From: Verrucomicrobiota bacterium
Lineage (GTDB): Bacteria; Verrucomicrobiota; Verrucomicrobiia; Limisphaerales; J093
Assembly: GCA_029556615.1 (NCBI GenBank)
Contig: JAKQDD010000131.1
Coordinates: 1 to 51,114, forward strand
DNA: 51,114 nucleotides
Direction: 5' to 3'
Under the pieces are notes generated by a model. It worked only from the letters and a program-made list of their open reading frames with translations. It made no database searches and was not told where the DNA came from. Positions 27,380 through 37,146 of the stretch are shown here, piece after piece (within the stretch, counting starts at the first letter, position 1; each line of letters starts with the position of its first letter). The translations under genes and the position numbers were made by a program.

Positions 27380-28428
27380 ACTGGCTTCATCAACTCCCCG
27401 AGGCCCAGCAGTTCCTCGTGTTCAGCGCAGCGAAGATCCTCGGCGCGTTCGCCGTGATGATGTTCTTCGTGGCGTACGTGGTCCTCCTCGAACGCAAACT
27501 CTGCGCCGCCATCCAGGATCGCATCGGCCCCAACCGCGCCGGACCCTTCGGACTCCTGCAGCCGCTCGCGGACGCCGTCAAGGCCCTCCTCAAGGAGGAC
27601 TTCACCCCGGGCCACGTCCGCCGAGTCTACTTCTGGCTGGCGCCGGGCATCGTCATGATCCCGGGCCTCCTCACCCTGGCCGTGATCCCCTTCGGATCCT
27701 CGCTCGGGAACCCCGCCAACCCCATGGTCATCGCCGACCTCAACGTCGGGATCCTCTATACCTTCGGGGTCGTGTCCTTCGGCGTCTATGGGCTTCTCCT
27801 GGCCGGCTACGCCGCAAACTCGAAGTACCCTCTCCTCGGCGGCATCCGGTCCGGCGCACAGCTCATCTCCTACGAGATCGCCATGGGCCTGTCCGTCATC
27901 CCGCTCTTCCTGCTCGTCGGCGACCTTAATCTGAGCGAGGTGATCCGCCACCAGGCAGGCGGCCTGAGCCGCTGGCTCGTCTTCCAGCAACCGCTGGCCT
28001 TCGTCATCTTCCTCGCAGCCGCCTTCGCCGAAACCAACCGGCTGCCCTTCGACCTCCCCGAGGCCGAACAGGAGCTCGCCGGAGGCTACAACATCGAGTA
28101 CAGCTCGATGAAGTTCGCCCTGTTCTTCATGGGAGAATACGCCGCCATGATCGCCGCCTCCGCCATGATCGTCACCCTCTTCTTCGGGGGCTGGACGTTG
28201 CCCTGGTGGGGCCTGGACCAGCCGGCCGCCACGCTGGGCGTCGGGTTGCTGCACCTCGGGATCTTCCTCGCCAAGCTGGTCGCCTTCCTCCTCCTGTTCA
28301 TCTGGGTGCGCTGGATGTGGCCGCGGTTCCGCTTCGACCAGCTCATGAGCCTCGGCTGGAAGCGGCTTGTCCCGCTGGCCCTCGCCAACATCCTCGTCAC
28401 CGCCACCTTCTTATGGCTGCGCCACTGA
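27376..28428 (+). CDS. nuoH: NADH-quinone oxidoreductase subunit H
   Basis: The 350-residue membrane protein with about eight helices joins the peripheral arm to the proton-pumping arm and forms part of the quinone chamber. ERKLCAAIQDRIGPNRAGPFG and FAETNRLPFDLPEAEQEL are diagnostic. Its start overlaps the nuoG stop. Confidence 0.95.
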   Translation: MNWLHQLPEAQQFLVFSAAKILGAFAVMMFFVAYVVLLERKLCAAIQDRIGPNRAGPFGLLQPLADAVKALLKEDFTPGHVRRVYFWLAPGIVMIPGLLTLAVIPFGSSLGNPANPMVIADLNVGILYTFGVVSFGVYGLLLAGYAANSKYPLLGGIRSGAQLISYEIAMGLSVIPLFLLVGDLNLSEVIRHQAGGLSRWLVFQQPLAFVIFLAAAFAETNRLPFDLPEAEQELAGGYNIEYSSMKFALFFMGEYAAMIAASAMIVTLFFGGWTLPWWGLDQPAATLGVGLLHLGIFLAKLVAFLLLFIWVRWMWPRFRFDQLMSLGWKRLVPLALANILVTATFLWLRH

Positions 28429-28468
28429 CACCCGAGCCTCCCGCGCCCAACCCCGCACCGGCCCGCCC

Positions 28469-28993
28469 ATGATCGTCAACCGACAACCGATGACCTGGTG
28501 GGAGCGCCTCTACCTGCCCGCCATCTGGTATGGCTTCAAGGTCACGCTCCGCCACTTCCTCCGCCGCAAGGTCACCATGCAGTACCCGGAGGAACGATGG
28601 GTCGTCCCCCCCGACTACCGCGGGGCCCCCTTCCTCGTCAAAGACCAGGAGGGCCGCATCAAGTGCGTCTCCTGCCAGCTCTGCGAATTCGTCTGCCCGC
28701 CCAAGGCCATCCGGATCACCCCGCCCGGACCCGCCTTCAACGCCGCCGCGGGCAACGTCGAGAAAACGCCGCGCCAGTTCGAGATCAACTATCTCCGATG
28801 CATCTTCTGCGGGCTCTGCCAGGAGGTCTGTCCCGAGGAGGCCATCTTCCTCATGCGCGAGTACTCCCTCACCGCCTCCCGCCGCGCCGACCTGGTCTAT
28901 CCCCTCGATCAACTCCTGGAGTGCGGCGGCGTCCACCACGACACCATCCGGAAGTGGAAAGCCAAGCAGCCCCTTCCCGATGACCTACACTGA
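28469..28993 (+). CDS. nuoI: NADH-quinone oxidoreductase subunit I
   Basis: This is the ferredoxin-like subunit of 174 residues with two [4Fe-4S] motifs, CVSCQLCEFVCP and CIFCGLCQEVCP, that carry clusters N6a and N6b. It starts at the ATG at 28469 and overlaps folC by 14 bp. It is the last nuo gene here. Confidence 0.95.
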   Translation: MIVNRQPMTWWERLYLPAIWYGFKVTLRHFLRRKVTMQYPEERWVVPPDYRGAPFLVKDQEGRIKCVSCQLCEFVCPPKAIRITPPGPAFNAAAGNVEKTPRQFEINYLRCIFCGLCQEVCPEEAIFLMREYSLTASRRADLVYPLDQLLECGGVHHDTIRKWKAKQPLPDDLH

Positions 28994-30404
28994 GGCGATC
29001 CGTTTCCTGTATGACCTGAGGGTGTTCGGGCTGAAGCTCGGCCTCGAGAACACACGGCGCCTCGCCAGCCTGATCGGCGATCCCCAGGACGGCTTGCGGT
29101 TCATCCACGTCGCTGGCACGAATGGGAAAGGATCCACCTGCGCCCTGCTCGAGGGCGCCTACCGCGCTGCCGGACTGCGCGTGGGCCTGTTCACCTCGCC
29201 CCACCTGATCAGCTTTCGCGAGCGGATCCAGGTCAACCGGGAGCCGATCAGCGAAGCCGATGTCGTGCGCTGGGTCACCCGCATGCGCCAGTCGCTGGAA
29301 GCGTTCCCCAGGGATCACGCCCCCACCTTCTTCGAGGTGGTCACGGTGATGGCTCTCGGCTGTTTCGCCGAGCAGCAGTGCGACCTCGTGATCTGGGAGA
29401 CCGGTCTGGGCGGACGCCTGGATGCCACCAACATCGTCACCCCCCTCGCCAGCGCCATCACCAATATCCAGTTCGACCACGAACAGTGGCTCGGCAACAC
29501 GCTCGCCAAAATCGCCGCCGAAAAGGCCGGCATCATCAAGCCCGGCGTCCCGGTCGTCACCACCACGGACGCACCGGAGGCCCTGGTAGTCCTCCACGCC
29601 GCAGCCGAACTCGCCGGGGCGCCCTTCGTGCTCGTGGATCCCGCCCTGACCCGGCAACCGCCCCTCGACCAGGTCCGCCTCCCCTTGCTCGGCGAACACC
29701 AGCGCCTCAATGCCGCCCTCGCCCAAGCCGTGATCCAAACGCTGCATCCCCAGCTTCCCGTGGCCACGGACGCCTGGGTTCGCGGCTTCGAGTCCGTGCG
29801 TTGGCCGGGCCGGCTCCAGCCGTGGATCGCTCCCGACGGCCGCATGACCCTGCTCGATGGCGCCCATAACCCCGCCGGCGTCCAGTCCCTCGAACTCGCC
29901 CTGGCCCAGTACTTCCCCGGGCTCCGGCCCGCCATGATCCTGGGCGTGCTCCAGGACAAGGACTGGGCGGCCATGTGCCACCGCCTCGCCCCCCTGGCCT
30001 CAAGCCTCCATCTGGTTCCCGTCGCCTGCTCCCGCACCGCCACCCCCGAGGACCTCCGGTCAGCCTGCCAGATCACCGCCCCCGGCATACCCATCACGCC
30101 GTGGAAGACCCTCGACGAAGCCCTGCACGCCACGGATTCCTCTCCCTTCCGCCTCGTCACCGGCTCCCTCTACCTCGTGGGCGAAGTGCTCGAACGTCTG
30201 ACGCCCGCCACCACCCCGGGCGAACGCGCCCTGAACGAGTGGAACTCCGCCGGCTACAGCCTTCCCCCGCGGCTACAGACGGGTCCCTGCGAAGCCGGCT
30301 CTCCCGCCCCCCCCAATCGGCGATCCGACCCGAATCTGTGCGGGGATAGTTCCTCGCCGATCCAGGGCGGAGCACAGATTCCAGTCCGCAAAGAGATGCT
30401 GTAG
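28980..30404 (+). CDS. folC: folylpolyglutamate/dihydrofolate synthase
   Basis: The ATP-binding motif HVAGTNGKGST, the FTSPHLISFRERI loop, ETGLGGRLDATN and DGAHNPAG are all present in this 474-residue Mur-ligase-type enzyme. It adds glutamate to folates and may also make dihydrofolate. The start overlaps the end of nuoI, so it shares the operon's transcript. The last 55 residues are a low-complexity extension beyond the family's end. Confidence 0.93.
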   Translation: MTYTEAIRFLYDLRVFGLKLGLENTRRLASLIGDPQDGLRFIHVAGTNGKGSTCALLEGAYRAAGLRVGLFTSPHLISFRERIQVNREPISEADVVRWVTRMRQSLEAFPRDHAPTFFEVVTVMALGCFAEQQCDLVIWETGLGGRLDATNIVTPLASAITNIQFDHEQWLGNTLAKIAAEKAGIIKPGVPVVTTTDAPEALVVLHAAAELAGAPFVLVDPALTRQPPLDQVRLPLLGEHQRLNAALAQAVIQTLHPQLPVATDAWVRGFESVRWPGRLQPWIAPDGRMTLLDGAHNPAGVQSLELALAQYFPGLRPAMILGVLQDKDWAAMCHRLAPLASSLHLVPVACSRTATPEDLRSACQITAPGIPITPWKTLDEALHATDSSPFRLVTGSLYLVGEVLERLTPATTPGERALNEWNSAGYSLPPRLQTGPCEAGSPAPPNRRSDPNLCGDSSSPIQGGAQIPVRKEML

Positions 30405-30424
30405 CCGCCCGCGGTGAGGGCGGC
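30404..30424 (+). terminator. hairpin directly after folC
   Basis: GCCGCCC (30404-30410) pairs with GGGCGGC (30418-30424). It lies between convergent folC and clpB. No T-run follows, so its strength as a terminator is uncertain. Confidence 0.4.
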
Positions 30425-30465
30425 CCGGGAACCGTCCGCGCGGCAACCCCCTGCACCCGCCGCGG

Positions 30466-33087
30466 TCAGCGCCCGCGGGCGGTGTCCACGTTCAGCTCGA
30501 GTTCGCCCCCCGCAACGTCCACGGTCACCCGGCTCCGATCCGTCACGCGGGCGGACACAAGCAGGCGCGACAGCGGTGTCTCGAGATGGCGCTGCAGAAA
30601 CCGCCGGAGCGGACGGGCCCCGTATACCGGGTCGTACCCGCCACGGGCAATGTGTTCCCTGGCCGCATCGGTCAACTGGATCTCAATCTGCCGCGACGCG
30701 AGCCGGCGCCGCAGCAGGTCCATTTGGAGCTCCACAATGCTCCCGATGTTCTCGAGCGTGAGCGGCTTGAACAACACGATCTCGTCGACGCGATTCAGGA
30801 ACTCGGGCCGGAACCGCGCCCGCAATTCCCCGTAGACCCGCTCCCGGATCGGTTCGGCGATCTCCCCGGTCTCCCCGGTGTTCTCGACAAGCCAGGTGCT
30901 GCCCAGATTCGACGTCAGGATCAGCAGCGTGTTCCGGAAATCCACCGTCCGCCCCTGGCCATCCGTCAGCCGGCCATCATCAAGCACCTGCAACAGGACG
31001 TTGAACACATCCGAGTGCGCCTTCTCGATCTCGTCGAACAAGACCACCGCGTACGGCCGGCGCCGGACCGCCTCCGTGAGCTGGCCCCCTTCCTCGTACC
31101 CAACGTAGCCCGGCGGCGCACCGATCAACCGCGCCACAGCGTGCTTCTCCATGTACTCGCTCAAGTCCAGCCGGATCAGCGCCTCTTCGCTGTCGAACAG
31201 GCTCTCCGCCAGCGCCCGCGCCAGCTCGGTCTTCCCCACCCCGGTCGGCCCCAGAAAGATGAACGACCCGAGCGGCCGCCGCGGATCGCTCAAGCCGGAA
31301 CGGGCCCGGACCACCGCGTCCGCCACCGCCTTCACCGCTTCGTCCTGGCCAATCACCCGGCGATGCAGAATCTCCTCGAGGCGCAGGAGCTTCTCCTTCT
31401 CGCCCTCGAGCAGGCGCGCGACCGGAATGCCGGTCCAGCGGGCCACAACCTCCGCCACCTCGTCCGCGGTCACCGCCTCGCGGAGCAAAGCCGGCGCGCC
31501 CGACCCGGAGGCCAGACGGGCCTCGATGGCCTGGAGCTGCTGCTCCAGTTGGGGAACCCGGCCGTACTTGAACTCGGCCACGCGCCCCAGGTTGCCCTGG
31601 CGCTGGGCCGTCTCCATTTCGTTCCGCGCCACTTCGATCGCCGCCCGCAATTGCTGGAGCTCGCCGATCGCACCCTTCTCGGATCGCCATTGGGATTTCA
31701 GCCGGTCGCGCTCCTGCTGCACGATGGCGATCTGCCGCTCGAGCGCCGTCAGACGCTCCCGCGACGGCTCGTCCTTCTCCCGGCGAAGCGCCTCGCGCTC
31801 GATCTCCAGCTGCAGCAACAGACGCTCCTGCTGCTCGAGTTCCTCGGGCATGCTCTCCATCTCGGTCCGCAGCTTCGCCGCCGCTTCATCCACCAGATCG
31901 ATCGCCTTGTCGGGAAGAAACCGGTCGGCGATGTACCGATGCGAGAGCTCGGCAGCCGCCACCAGCGCCGCATCCTGGATGCGGACGCCATGGTGGAGCT
32001 CATACCGCTCCCGCAGACCCCGCAGGATCGACACCGTGTCCGGCACGCTCGGTTCGGCAACCAGCACCGGCTGAAACCGGCGCTCGAGCGCCGCGTCCTT
32101 CTCGATGTGCCGCCGGTACTCGTCCAGCGTGGTCGCCCCGATGCAGTGGAGTTCCCCGCGCGCCAGCATCGGCTTGAGCATGTTCCCCGCGTCCAACGCC
32201 CCTTCCGCCTTGCCCGCCCCCACCACCATGTGGATCTCGTCGATGAACAGAATCACCCCGCCCTGCGCCCGAACCACCTCCTGCAAGACCGCCTTCAGGC
32301 GCTCCTCGAATTCGCCCCGGAACTTCGCCCCGGCAATCAAGGCGCCCAGATCCAGCGCTACGATCCGCTTCTCCTTCAGGCTCTCAGGCACATCCCCCGC
32401 CACAATCCGGCGAGCCAACCCCTCGACAATCGCCGTCTTGCCCACACCCGGCTCCCCGAGAAGCACCGGGTTGTTCTTCGTGCGGCGCGACAAAACCTGC
32501 GTGCAACGCCGGATCTCGGCATCGCGGCCCACCACCGGATCGAGTTGGTTCTGCTGCGCCAGGCGGGTCAGATCCCGCCCGTACTTCGCCAGCGCCTCGT
32601 AGGTTGCCTCCGGGTTCGGGCTCGTCACCCGCTGGGCGCCCCGGATTTCCGTCAACGCCTGCAGCAGTACCTCCCTGCGGATTCCCAGGTCCTTGAGAAT
32701 CCGGCCCGCGCCGGTGCCCGCGGGCTCGTCGCACAGCGCCAAGGCCAGGTGCTCGGTGCTCACGTACTCGTCGTGCAACCGGCGGGCTTCGTCCTGCGCA
32801 CGAACCAGAAGGCGGTTCAGCCGCTGGGTCACCGCGATGCCCGGCCCGGTGGTGGCGCTGCCGCTGACCCGCGGTTGCCGGCTCAGCTCCTCCTCGAATC
32901 GCGCCTGCACCAGCGTCGGCGCCACCTTGGCCCGCTCGAACAACCGCGGCACCAGGCCGTCCTCCTGAAGCACCAGCGCGTGGGCCAGATGCTCGACGTC
33001 AACGGCCGGATTCTGCCGCCGGGAGGCCTCGGCGTGCGCCTCCTGGAGCGCCATCCGGGATTTCTCGGTGAAGGTGTTCAGGTCCAT
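30466..33087 (-). CDS. clpB: ATP-dependent chaperone ClpB
   Basis: The 873-residue Hsp100 disaggregase has the N-domain repeat (residues 1-145), the first AAA domain with GEPGVGKT and [15 protein letters not shown], a coiled-coil middle domain (about 400-520), and the second AAA domain with [11 protein letters not shown] and LFDEIEKAH. It rescues aggregated proteins with DnaK. No IGF/L loop for ClpP binding is seen. It is the last gene of a leftward cluster, 75 bases after the HlyD-like gene. No CIRCE element was seen in that gap. Confidence 0.95.
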   Translation of the reverse strand: MDLNTFTEKSRMALQEAHAEASRRQNPAVDVEHLAHALVLQEDGLVPRLFERAKVAPTLVQARFEEELSRQPRVSGSATTGPGIAVTQRLNRLLVRAQDEARRLHDEYVSTEHLALALCDEPAGTGAGRILKDLGIRREVLLQALTEIRGAQRVTSPNPEATYEALAKYGRDLTRLAQQNQLDPVVGRDAEIRRCTQVLSRRTKNNPVLLGEPGVGKTAIVEGLARRIVAGDVPESLKEKRIVALDLGALIAGAKFRGEFEERLKAVLQEVVRAQGGVILFIDEIHMVVGAGKAEGALDAGNMLKPMLARGELHCIGATTLDEYRRHIEKDAALERRFQPVLVAEPSVPDTVSILRGLRERYELHHGVRIQDAALVAAAELSHRYIADRFLPDKAIDLVDEAAAKLRTEMESMPEELEQQERLLLQLEIEREALRREKDEPSRERLTALERQIAIVQQERDRLKSQWRSEKGAIGELQQLRAAIEVARNEMETAQRQGNLGRVAEFKYGRVPQLEQQLQAIEARLASGSGAPALLREAVTADEVAEVVARWTGIPVARLLEGEKEKLLRLEEILHRRVIGQDEAVKAVADAVVRARSGLSDPRRPLGSFIFLGPTGVGKTELARALAESLFDSEEALIRLDLSEYMEKHAVARLIGAPPGYVGYEEGGQLTEAVRRRPYAVVLFDEIEKAHSDVFNVLLQVLDDGRLTDGQGRTVDFRNTLLILTSNLGSTWLVENTGETGEIAEPIRERVYGELRARFRPEFLNRVDEIVLFKPLTLENIGSIVELQMDLLRRRLASRQIEIQLTDAAREHIARGGYDPVYGARPLRRFLQRHLETPLSRLLVSARVTDRSRVTVDVAGGELELNVDTARGR

Positions 33088-33161
33088 CGGAGTCCTTCTG
33101 CATCCGCCGGCACCGCGGCCCGGGCCGCCACGGAGAAGTCACAGTCCGCCCACGCGCCCGC

Positions 33162-34322
33162 TCACGGCTCGAAGGATGGGACCAACGTCAGATCCACCCG
33201 TTCCCCGGGGCGCAGAGCGAGCGAGGAGGGCGTCTTGAGCGCGAACGGGATTCCCACCTGCACGAACTGGTTGGCGTTGTTGTTGTCGATCGTGCGACTG
33301 CTCAGCCCCAGCATCTGGCTGCTCGCGGGCAGCAGGAGGGTCGCGGGGACCAGGTCCATGTAGCGGCCCACATGGGTGATGGTCGACTGCGCCACGCGCC
33401 GCGGACCGTTGCGGGTCCGGACCTCGACGCTCATCCCCACCGCGGGCTCGATCGACGCCGGCGGCAAAACAAAACCCAGAATCCGATCCGACTGGCTCCC
33501 CACGATCGTCACGATCGGTTCCCCCGCCACCACGCTCTCCCCCTGGTGCCGGTACACCATGCTCACCGTCCCTTCCACCGGCGACCGGAGATCGAGCGGT
33601 GCCAGCTCCGCCTCCGTCAGCCGCAGCGATTTCTCCTGCAAATCAATGGCCGCCCGGAGGGTCTCCGGGTCCGTGCCGAGCGCATTCGTCAGATTCGACG
33701 CCGGCAGCGCCCGGAGGTTGGCCTCGATGACCTCAACCTGGCGCTCCCGCTCCTGGATCTCGCGCTCGAGCGCGTCCCGGTCGCGCTGGGCGATCTCGAG
33801 CTCGGCCCGCGACGCCACGTTCGTCACCGAACCTTCCCGATAAAGCGCCGCCACGCGCGCCAGCTCGGACTCGGCATAGCGCAACCGGATCTGGTCGCCC
33901 GCCAGCAGCACCCGCTGGTCGATCAGATCCAGCCGGACACGCTCGAAATCCAGCAGATTCCGCTCCTTGTTCAGGACCGGATCCGTGCCCGCCCGGAGCA
34001 ATTCGACCTCGGCCTTGATCACCGCCAGGGAGCTCTCGAGCAGCTTCGGATCCGCCGTCAGCACGCGGGCGACCAGATCCCCGGCTTTCACGGTCTGAAA
34101 CTGCGCCACGCCGAGCATGGCCAGCGTGCCCGGCAGATGCGAGGTGATGTCGGCCCGGATGACCTCGACCTCGCCCACCACGGTGGCCGGCGCCACGTGG
34201 TGCGTCCAGATCCACGCGCACGTCACCATGGCCGCCCCGACCACCAAGGCCGGAACGCCACGGATCCGGAATTCGCGCCAGCGCAGAGACCAGGGAGTGG
34301 GAATGGGAGCCGAACGGTTCAT
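33162..34322 (-). CDS. HlyD-like membrane fusion protein
   Basis: One N-terminal membrane helix (about residues 24-42) is followed by a split biotinyl-lipoyl-like domain (VVGEVEVIRADITSHLPGTL, then LRSPVEGTVSMVYRHQGESV) around a long coiled coil with ELEIAQRDRDALEREIQERERQVEVIEAN. This is the adaptor architecture of type I secretion and efflux pumps. No ABC or RND pump is next to it; instead it follows DUF4956 and VTC genes with only 3 bases to spare. Confidence 0.85.
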   Translation of the reverse strand: MNRSAPIPTPWSLRWREFRIRGVPALVVGAAMVTCAWIWTHHVAPATVVGEVEVIRADITSHLPGTLAMLGVAQFQTVKAGDLVARVLTADPKLLESSLAVIKAEVELLRAGTDPVLNKERNLLDFERVRLDLIDQRVLLAGDQIRLRYAESELARVAALYREGSVTNVASRAELEIAQRDRDALEREIQERERQVEVIEANLRALPASNLTNALGTDPETLRAAIDLQEKSLRLTEAELAPLDLRSPVEGTVSMVYRHQGESVVAGEPIVTIVGSQSDRILGFVLPPASIEPAVGMSVEVRTRNGPRRVAQSTITHVGRYMDLVPATLLLPASSQMLGLSSRTIDNNNANQFVQVGIPFALKTPSSLALRPGERVDLTLVPSFEP

Positions 34323-34325
34323 CGC

Positions 34326-35012
34326 CTAGACCTCGGATTCGTCCTCCGCCTGGAGGCTGGTCACCCGTGACACGCCTTCCGTCTTGCGGAGGTCGGTCAG
34401 CAACTCGTCAATCCGGCCCGGGTCGCGGAGGAGCAGCCGATACGAAATGTCGGTGCCCCCGTAGCCCTCGTTCGCCCGCTGGCTGGCACAGTGGGTTCGC
34501 CGGCTGTGACGCCACATCACTCCGCGCACGTCATCCAGCTCCGCCAGCGGCCGCGCCCAGTGCAGGTTGATGATGACGTCGTAGCGGTGCCGGCTCCCAA
34601 ATGCCGTGACGTAAAGATAAAACATGATGCCGGCCGTCAGCGTGGTGACAACGACCGCCACCGGGAACCGCTGCGTGCCGCACGCCATCCCGATCACCAG
34701 GCCCGCCAGGATGTAACTCGTGTCCAGCGTGTCCCGCAGGATGTTGCGGAACCGGACGATGGCAAACACCGCCATCATCCCAAACGCCGTCACCAGGTTG
34801 TTCGCCAGCACCGTCATCACCGAAGCCACCAGCACCGGAATCACAATCAGCGATCCCACAAAACTCCGGGAGTACGAAAGACCCCCGTGCGTCCACATGT
34901 AGATCCACGCCAGGATGTGCCCCCCCAGGAATGCCAGCAGCAATCCCAGCAGCAGCAGCGGCACGCTCACCGGCGTCGCCGCATAGTCCCCGCGGAAAAA
35001 CAGGTCCATCAT
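34326..35012 (-). CDS. DUF4956 membrane protein
   Basis: Four or five membrane helices occupy the first 140 residues, including AFGMMAVFAIVRFRNILRDTLDTSYILAGLVIGMACG, the hallmark of DUF4956. The soluble C-terminal 80 residues resemble a ferredoxin-like domain (ISYRLLLRDPGRIDELLTDLRK). DUF4956 genes commonly accompany VTC genes; the role is unknown. It follows the VTC gene by 7 bases. Confidence 0.88.
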   Translation of the reverse strand: MMDLFFRGDYAATPVSVPLLLLGLLLAFLGGHILAWIYMWTHGGLSYSRSFVGSLIVIPVLVASVMTVLANNLVTAFGMMAVFAIVRFRNILRDTLDTSYILAGLVIGMACGTQRFPVAVVVTTLTAGIMFYLYVTAFGSRHRYDVIINLHWARPLAELDDVRGVMWRHSRRTHCASQRANEGYGGTDISYRLLLRDPGRIDELLTDLRKTEGVSRVTSLQAEDESEV

Positions 35013-35019
35013 GGCCGTC

Positions 35020-35853
35020 TCAATCCGAATCCTCTACACTAACCGGGGCCTCGTTGTCCATGCCGGACTGCGCCTCGTCCCGCTCGGCACGGGAACGGGC
35101 CACGCTCCGCCGATAGAACTGCTCGGCTCCAATCAGCGCCACCCCGTCCGCATACTTCGCCGCGGCGCCCCGGACCAGATTGAACCTCTCGGTCAGATCC
35201 CGGAACCAGTTCGGATAGCGGCCGGTGAACTTCAGTTCGAGGATCACCCGGTGGCCAAACGGCTTCACCGGACTCGCCAGATTCGTCCCCAGCGTCGCCG
35301 CAAACTCCGGCGAACAGTACACATTCCGATCCATCGTCACCCGCACCGAGTTGTCCCGCGTGCTTAACCAGGCCTCGCGGAAATACGTCACGTGCGCCTT
35401 CGGACTCGCGTTGATCCGCTGCATCAGCAGGCTGAACCGCTGCAGCGCCACCAACTGCTTCGGATTGTCCGAGACCATGTGCGACGGCTCGGGCAAATGC
35501 CCCGCCAGCAGCCAATCCACCGCCTGCCGGCGCACCCCCCCCCGCTGCTTCAAGATCGCCTCGTTCATCCGACGCTTGATCTCGAAGAACACGGGCGATG
35601 TGGGCTGGTCGTCGTAGTACCGAAGCCGCAGCTTGAACCGGTTCTTGTTCCCGTTGATCGTCTCCCAATAGGTCGTTAATTCGTCCGAATCCAGGTAGAG
35701 ACTGTGGATCCGATAGGAGTTGTTCGGCTTGTTCGCCGAAAACTCGTCGATCTCGAGGTAGGCCTGAACGAAGTCGCGGACCGCCAGCGCTTTGTCCTCG
35801 CTGATGATGTACTTCAGTTCAAGCCGCTGCAGTTGGAGGCGATCCGGTCCCAT
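35020..35853 (-). CDS. VTC-domain polyphosphate polymerase
   Basis: The 277-residue protein is a VTC domain in the triphosphate-tunnel fold: RLELKYIISEDKA at the start, YRIHSLYLDSDEL, RFKLRLRYYD, VFFEIKRR and a late VILELKF supply the alternating basic and acidic residues of the tunnel. The yeast homologue Vtc4 makes polyphosphate from ATP. It leads the leftward VTC-DUF4956-HlyD cluster. The 130 bases upstream, before the convergently placed epimerase end, hold no firm promoter. Confidence 0.88.
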   Translation of the reverse strand: MGPDRLQLQRLELKYIISEDKALAVRDFVQAYLEIDEFSANKPNNSYRIHSLYLDSDELTTYWETINGNKNRFKLRLRYYDDQPTSPVFFEIKRRMNEAILKQRGGVRRQAVDWLLAGHLPEPSHMVSDNPKQLVALQRFSLLMQRINASPKAHVTYFREAWLSTRDNSVRVTMDRNVYCSPEFAATLGTNLASPVKPFGHRVILELKFTGRYPNWFRDLTERFNLVRGAAAKYADGVALIGAEQFYRRSVARSRAERDEAQSGMDNEAPVSVEDSD

Positions 35854-35984
35854 TCAACACTTGTGCACCCCGACGCGCGCACACGCCAGGCCCACCCCTG
35901 ACCCGCAGGCGGCATGCCGGGACACACCCCGGCCCCGGGCGTCAGTGCGCGATTGACCTTTGTCACAGCAGAATTGATACCACG

Positions 35985-37055
35985 TTAGAGCCCCGTCGCC
36001 GGCCGGCTCTCCACGCCCAGCCCGGTCTTGCCCGGCGCGTCGGCCAGGGAAATCACGCCCTTGCGGGCCGTGGCACCCCGGTACGGATCGTTGGTAATCA
36101 ACAGGTTGCCGTCGATGTCCAAATAATCCGTCAGCTCCGCCAAATGCGCCGCCGCCGTGATCAATACGCTCGACTCGATCATGCACCCCAGCATCGTCTT
36201 CAGCCCGGCCTGGCGGGCCGCCCGCAACGCCTCGTGCGCCGCCGTGATCCCGCCCGCCTTCACCAGCTTCACGTTCACCGAATGAAAACACGGCGCGCAC
36301 GCTTCGATCTCCCGGGCGTAGATGTACGATTCGTCCCCCATCAGCGGCAGGGGCGAACGCGCCTTCAGCCACGCCATGTCCCGCGGATCCGATCGCGCAG
36401 GCATCGGCTGCTCGACAAACTGGATGTGGCCGTCCGACGCCAGCCACTCGATCTGCCGCAGCGCTTCCTCCTTCGTCTTCCACGCCTCGTTCGCATCCAC
36501 CCGAACCGGCTTCTTGGGCGCCACCTCCCGCAACGCGCCCAGATTGGCCCGATCGTCCGGGCTGCCCACCTTCAGCTTCAACACCGGGTAAGGCTCCGCT
36601 TCGAGGACCTTCTGGCGCATCTTCTCCGGCGTATCAATCCCGATGCTGAACGACGTGACATGGTGGTTCTCACGAAAGCCCAGCCCCAAATGGTCGCACA
36701 CGCGCTTCCCCGCCAGACGGGCCGCGCCGTCCACCAGGGCGATGTTCAACGCGCCCTTCGCCGCGTGGCTCCCGGGCGCAATCCCCGCAATGTACTTCAT
36801 GCTCCCCGCCACGTCGTTGAACGAGATCTGGTACGGGTTCACGTGCTCGAAGAATGCCATGTCCGCATCCACCGTCTCGCCGTACCGCGACGACGGCGCC
36901 GCTTCGCCCAAGCCGACCGTGCCGTCCTTGTCCGTCAGCTCGACAAACACCACCTTGAAAATATCGGCCCCACCCTCCCCGCCCGGCTCGAGCCCGCGCG
37001 CAATGGTCCATCGGTGAGCCAATCGAAGGTCGTACCGCCAGAACCTCAGTTTCAT
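35985..37055 (-). CDS. dipeptide epimerase (enolase superfamily)
   Basis: The 356-residue protein has the muconate-lactonizing/AE-epimerase layout: a capping domain with GLGEAAPSSRYGE, the catalytic KLKVG lysine, metal ligands in VRVDANEAW, FVEQPMP and GDESY, and the second lysine in VKLVKAGGI. Such enzymes epimerise L-Ala-D-Glu or related dipeptides in murein recycling. Specificity cannot be assigned by eye. The ATG at 37055 is chosen because the family begins MKLRFWRYDL. Confidence 0.88.
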   Translation of the reverse strand: MKLRFWRYDLRLAHRWTIARGLEPGGEGGADIFKVVFVELTDKDGTVGLGEAAPSSRYGETVDADMAFFEHVNPYQISFNDVAGSMKYIAGIAPGSHAAKGALNIALVDGAARLAGKRVCDHLGLGFRENHHVTSFSIGIDTPEKMRQKVLEAEPYPVLKLKVGSPDDRANLGALREVAPKKPVRVDANEAWKTKEEALRQIEWLASDGHIQFVEQPMPARSDPRDMAWLKARSPLPLMGDESYIYAREIEACAPCFHSVNVKLVKAGGITAAHEALRAARQAGLKTMLGCMIESSVLITAAAHLAELTDYLDIDGNLLITNDPYRGATARKGVISLADAPGKTGLGVESRPATGL

Positions 37056-37146
37056 GGGCCCTACATGAACCCAAACACCCGAAAGCCGCAATACTAATGC
37101 TGCTTTCCCCTTTACACGGCGCCCATGAGAGGGAACGTTGCCCCCC

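Noticed and set aside
30586..33363. 925-codon plus-strand frame opposite clpB
   Set aside because: clpB on the other strand has complete AAA motifs; this frame is its antisense shadow.
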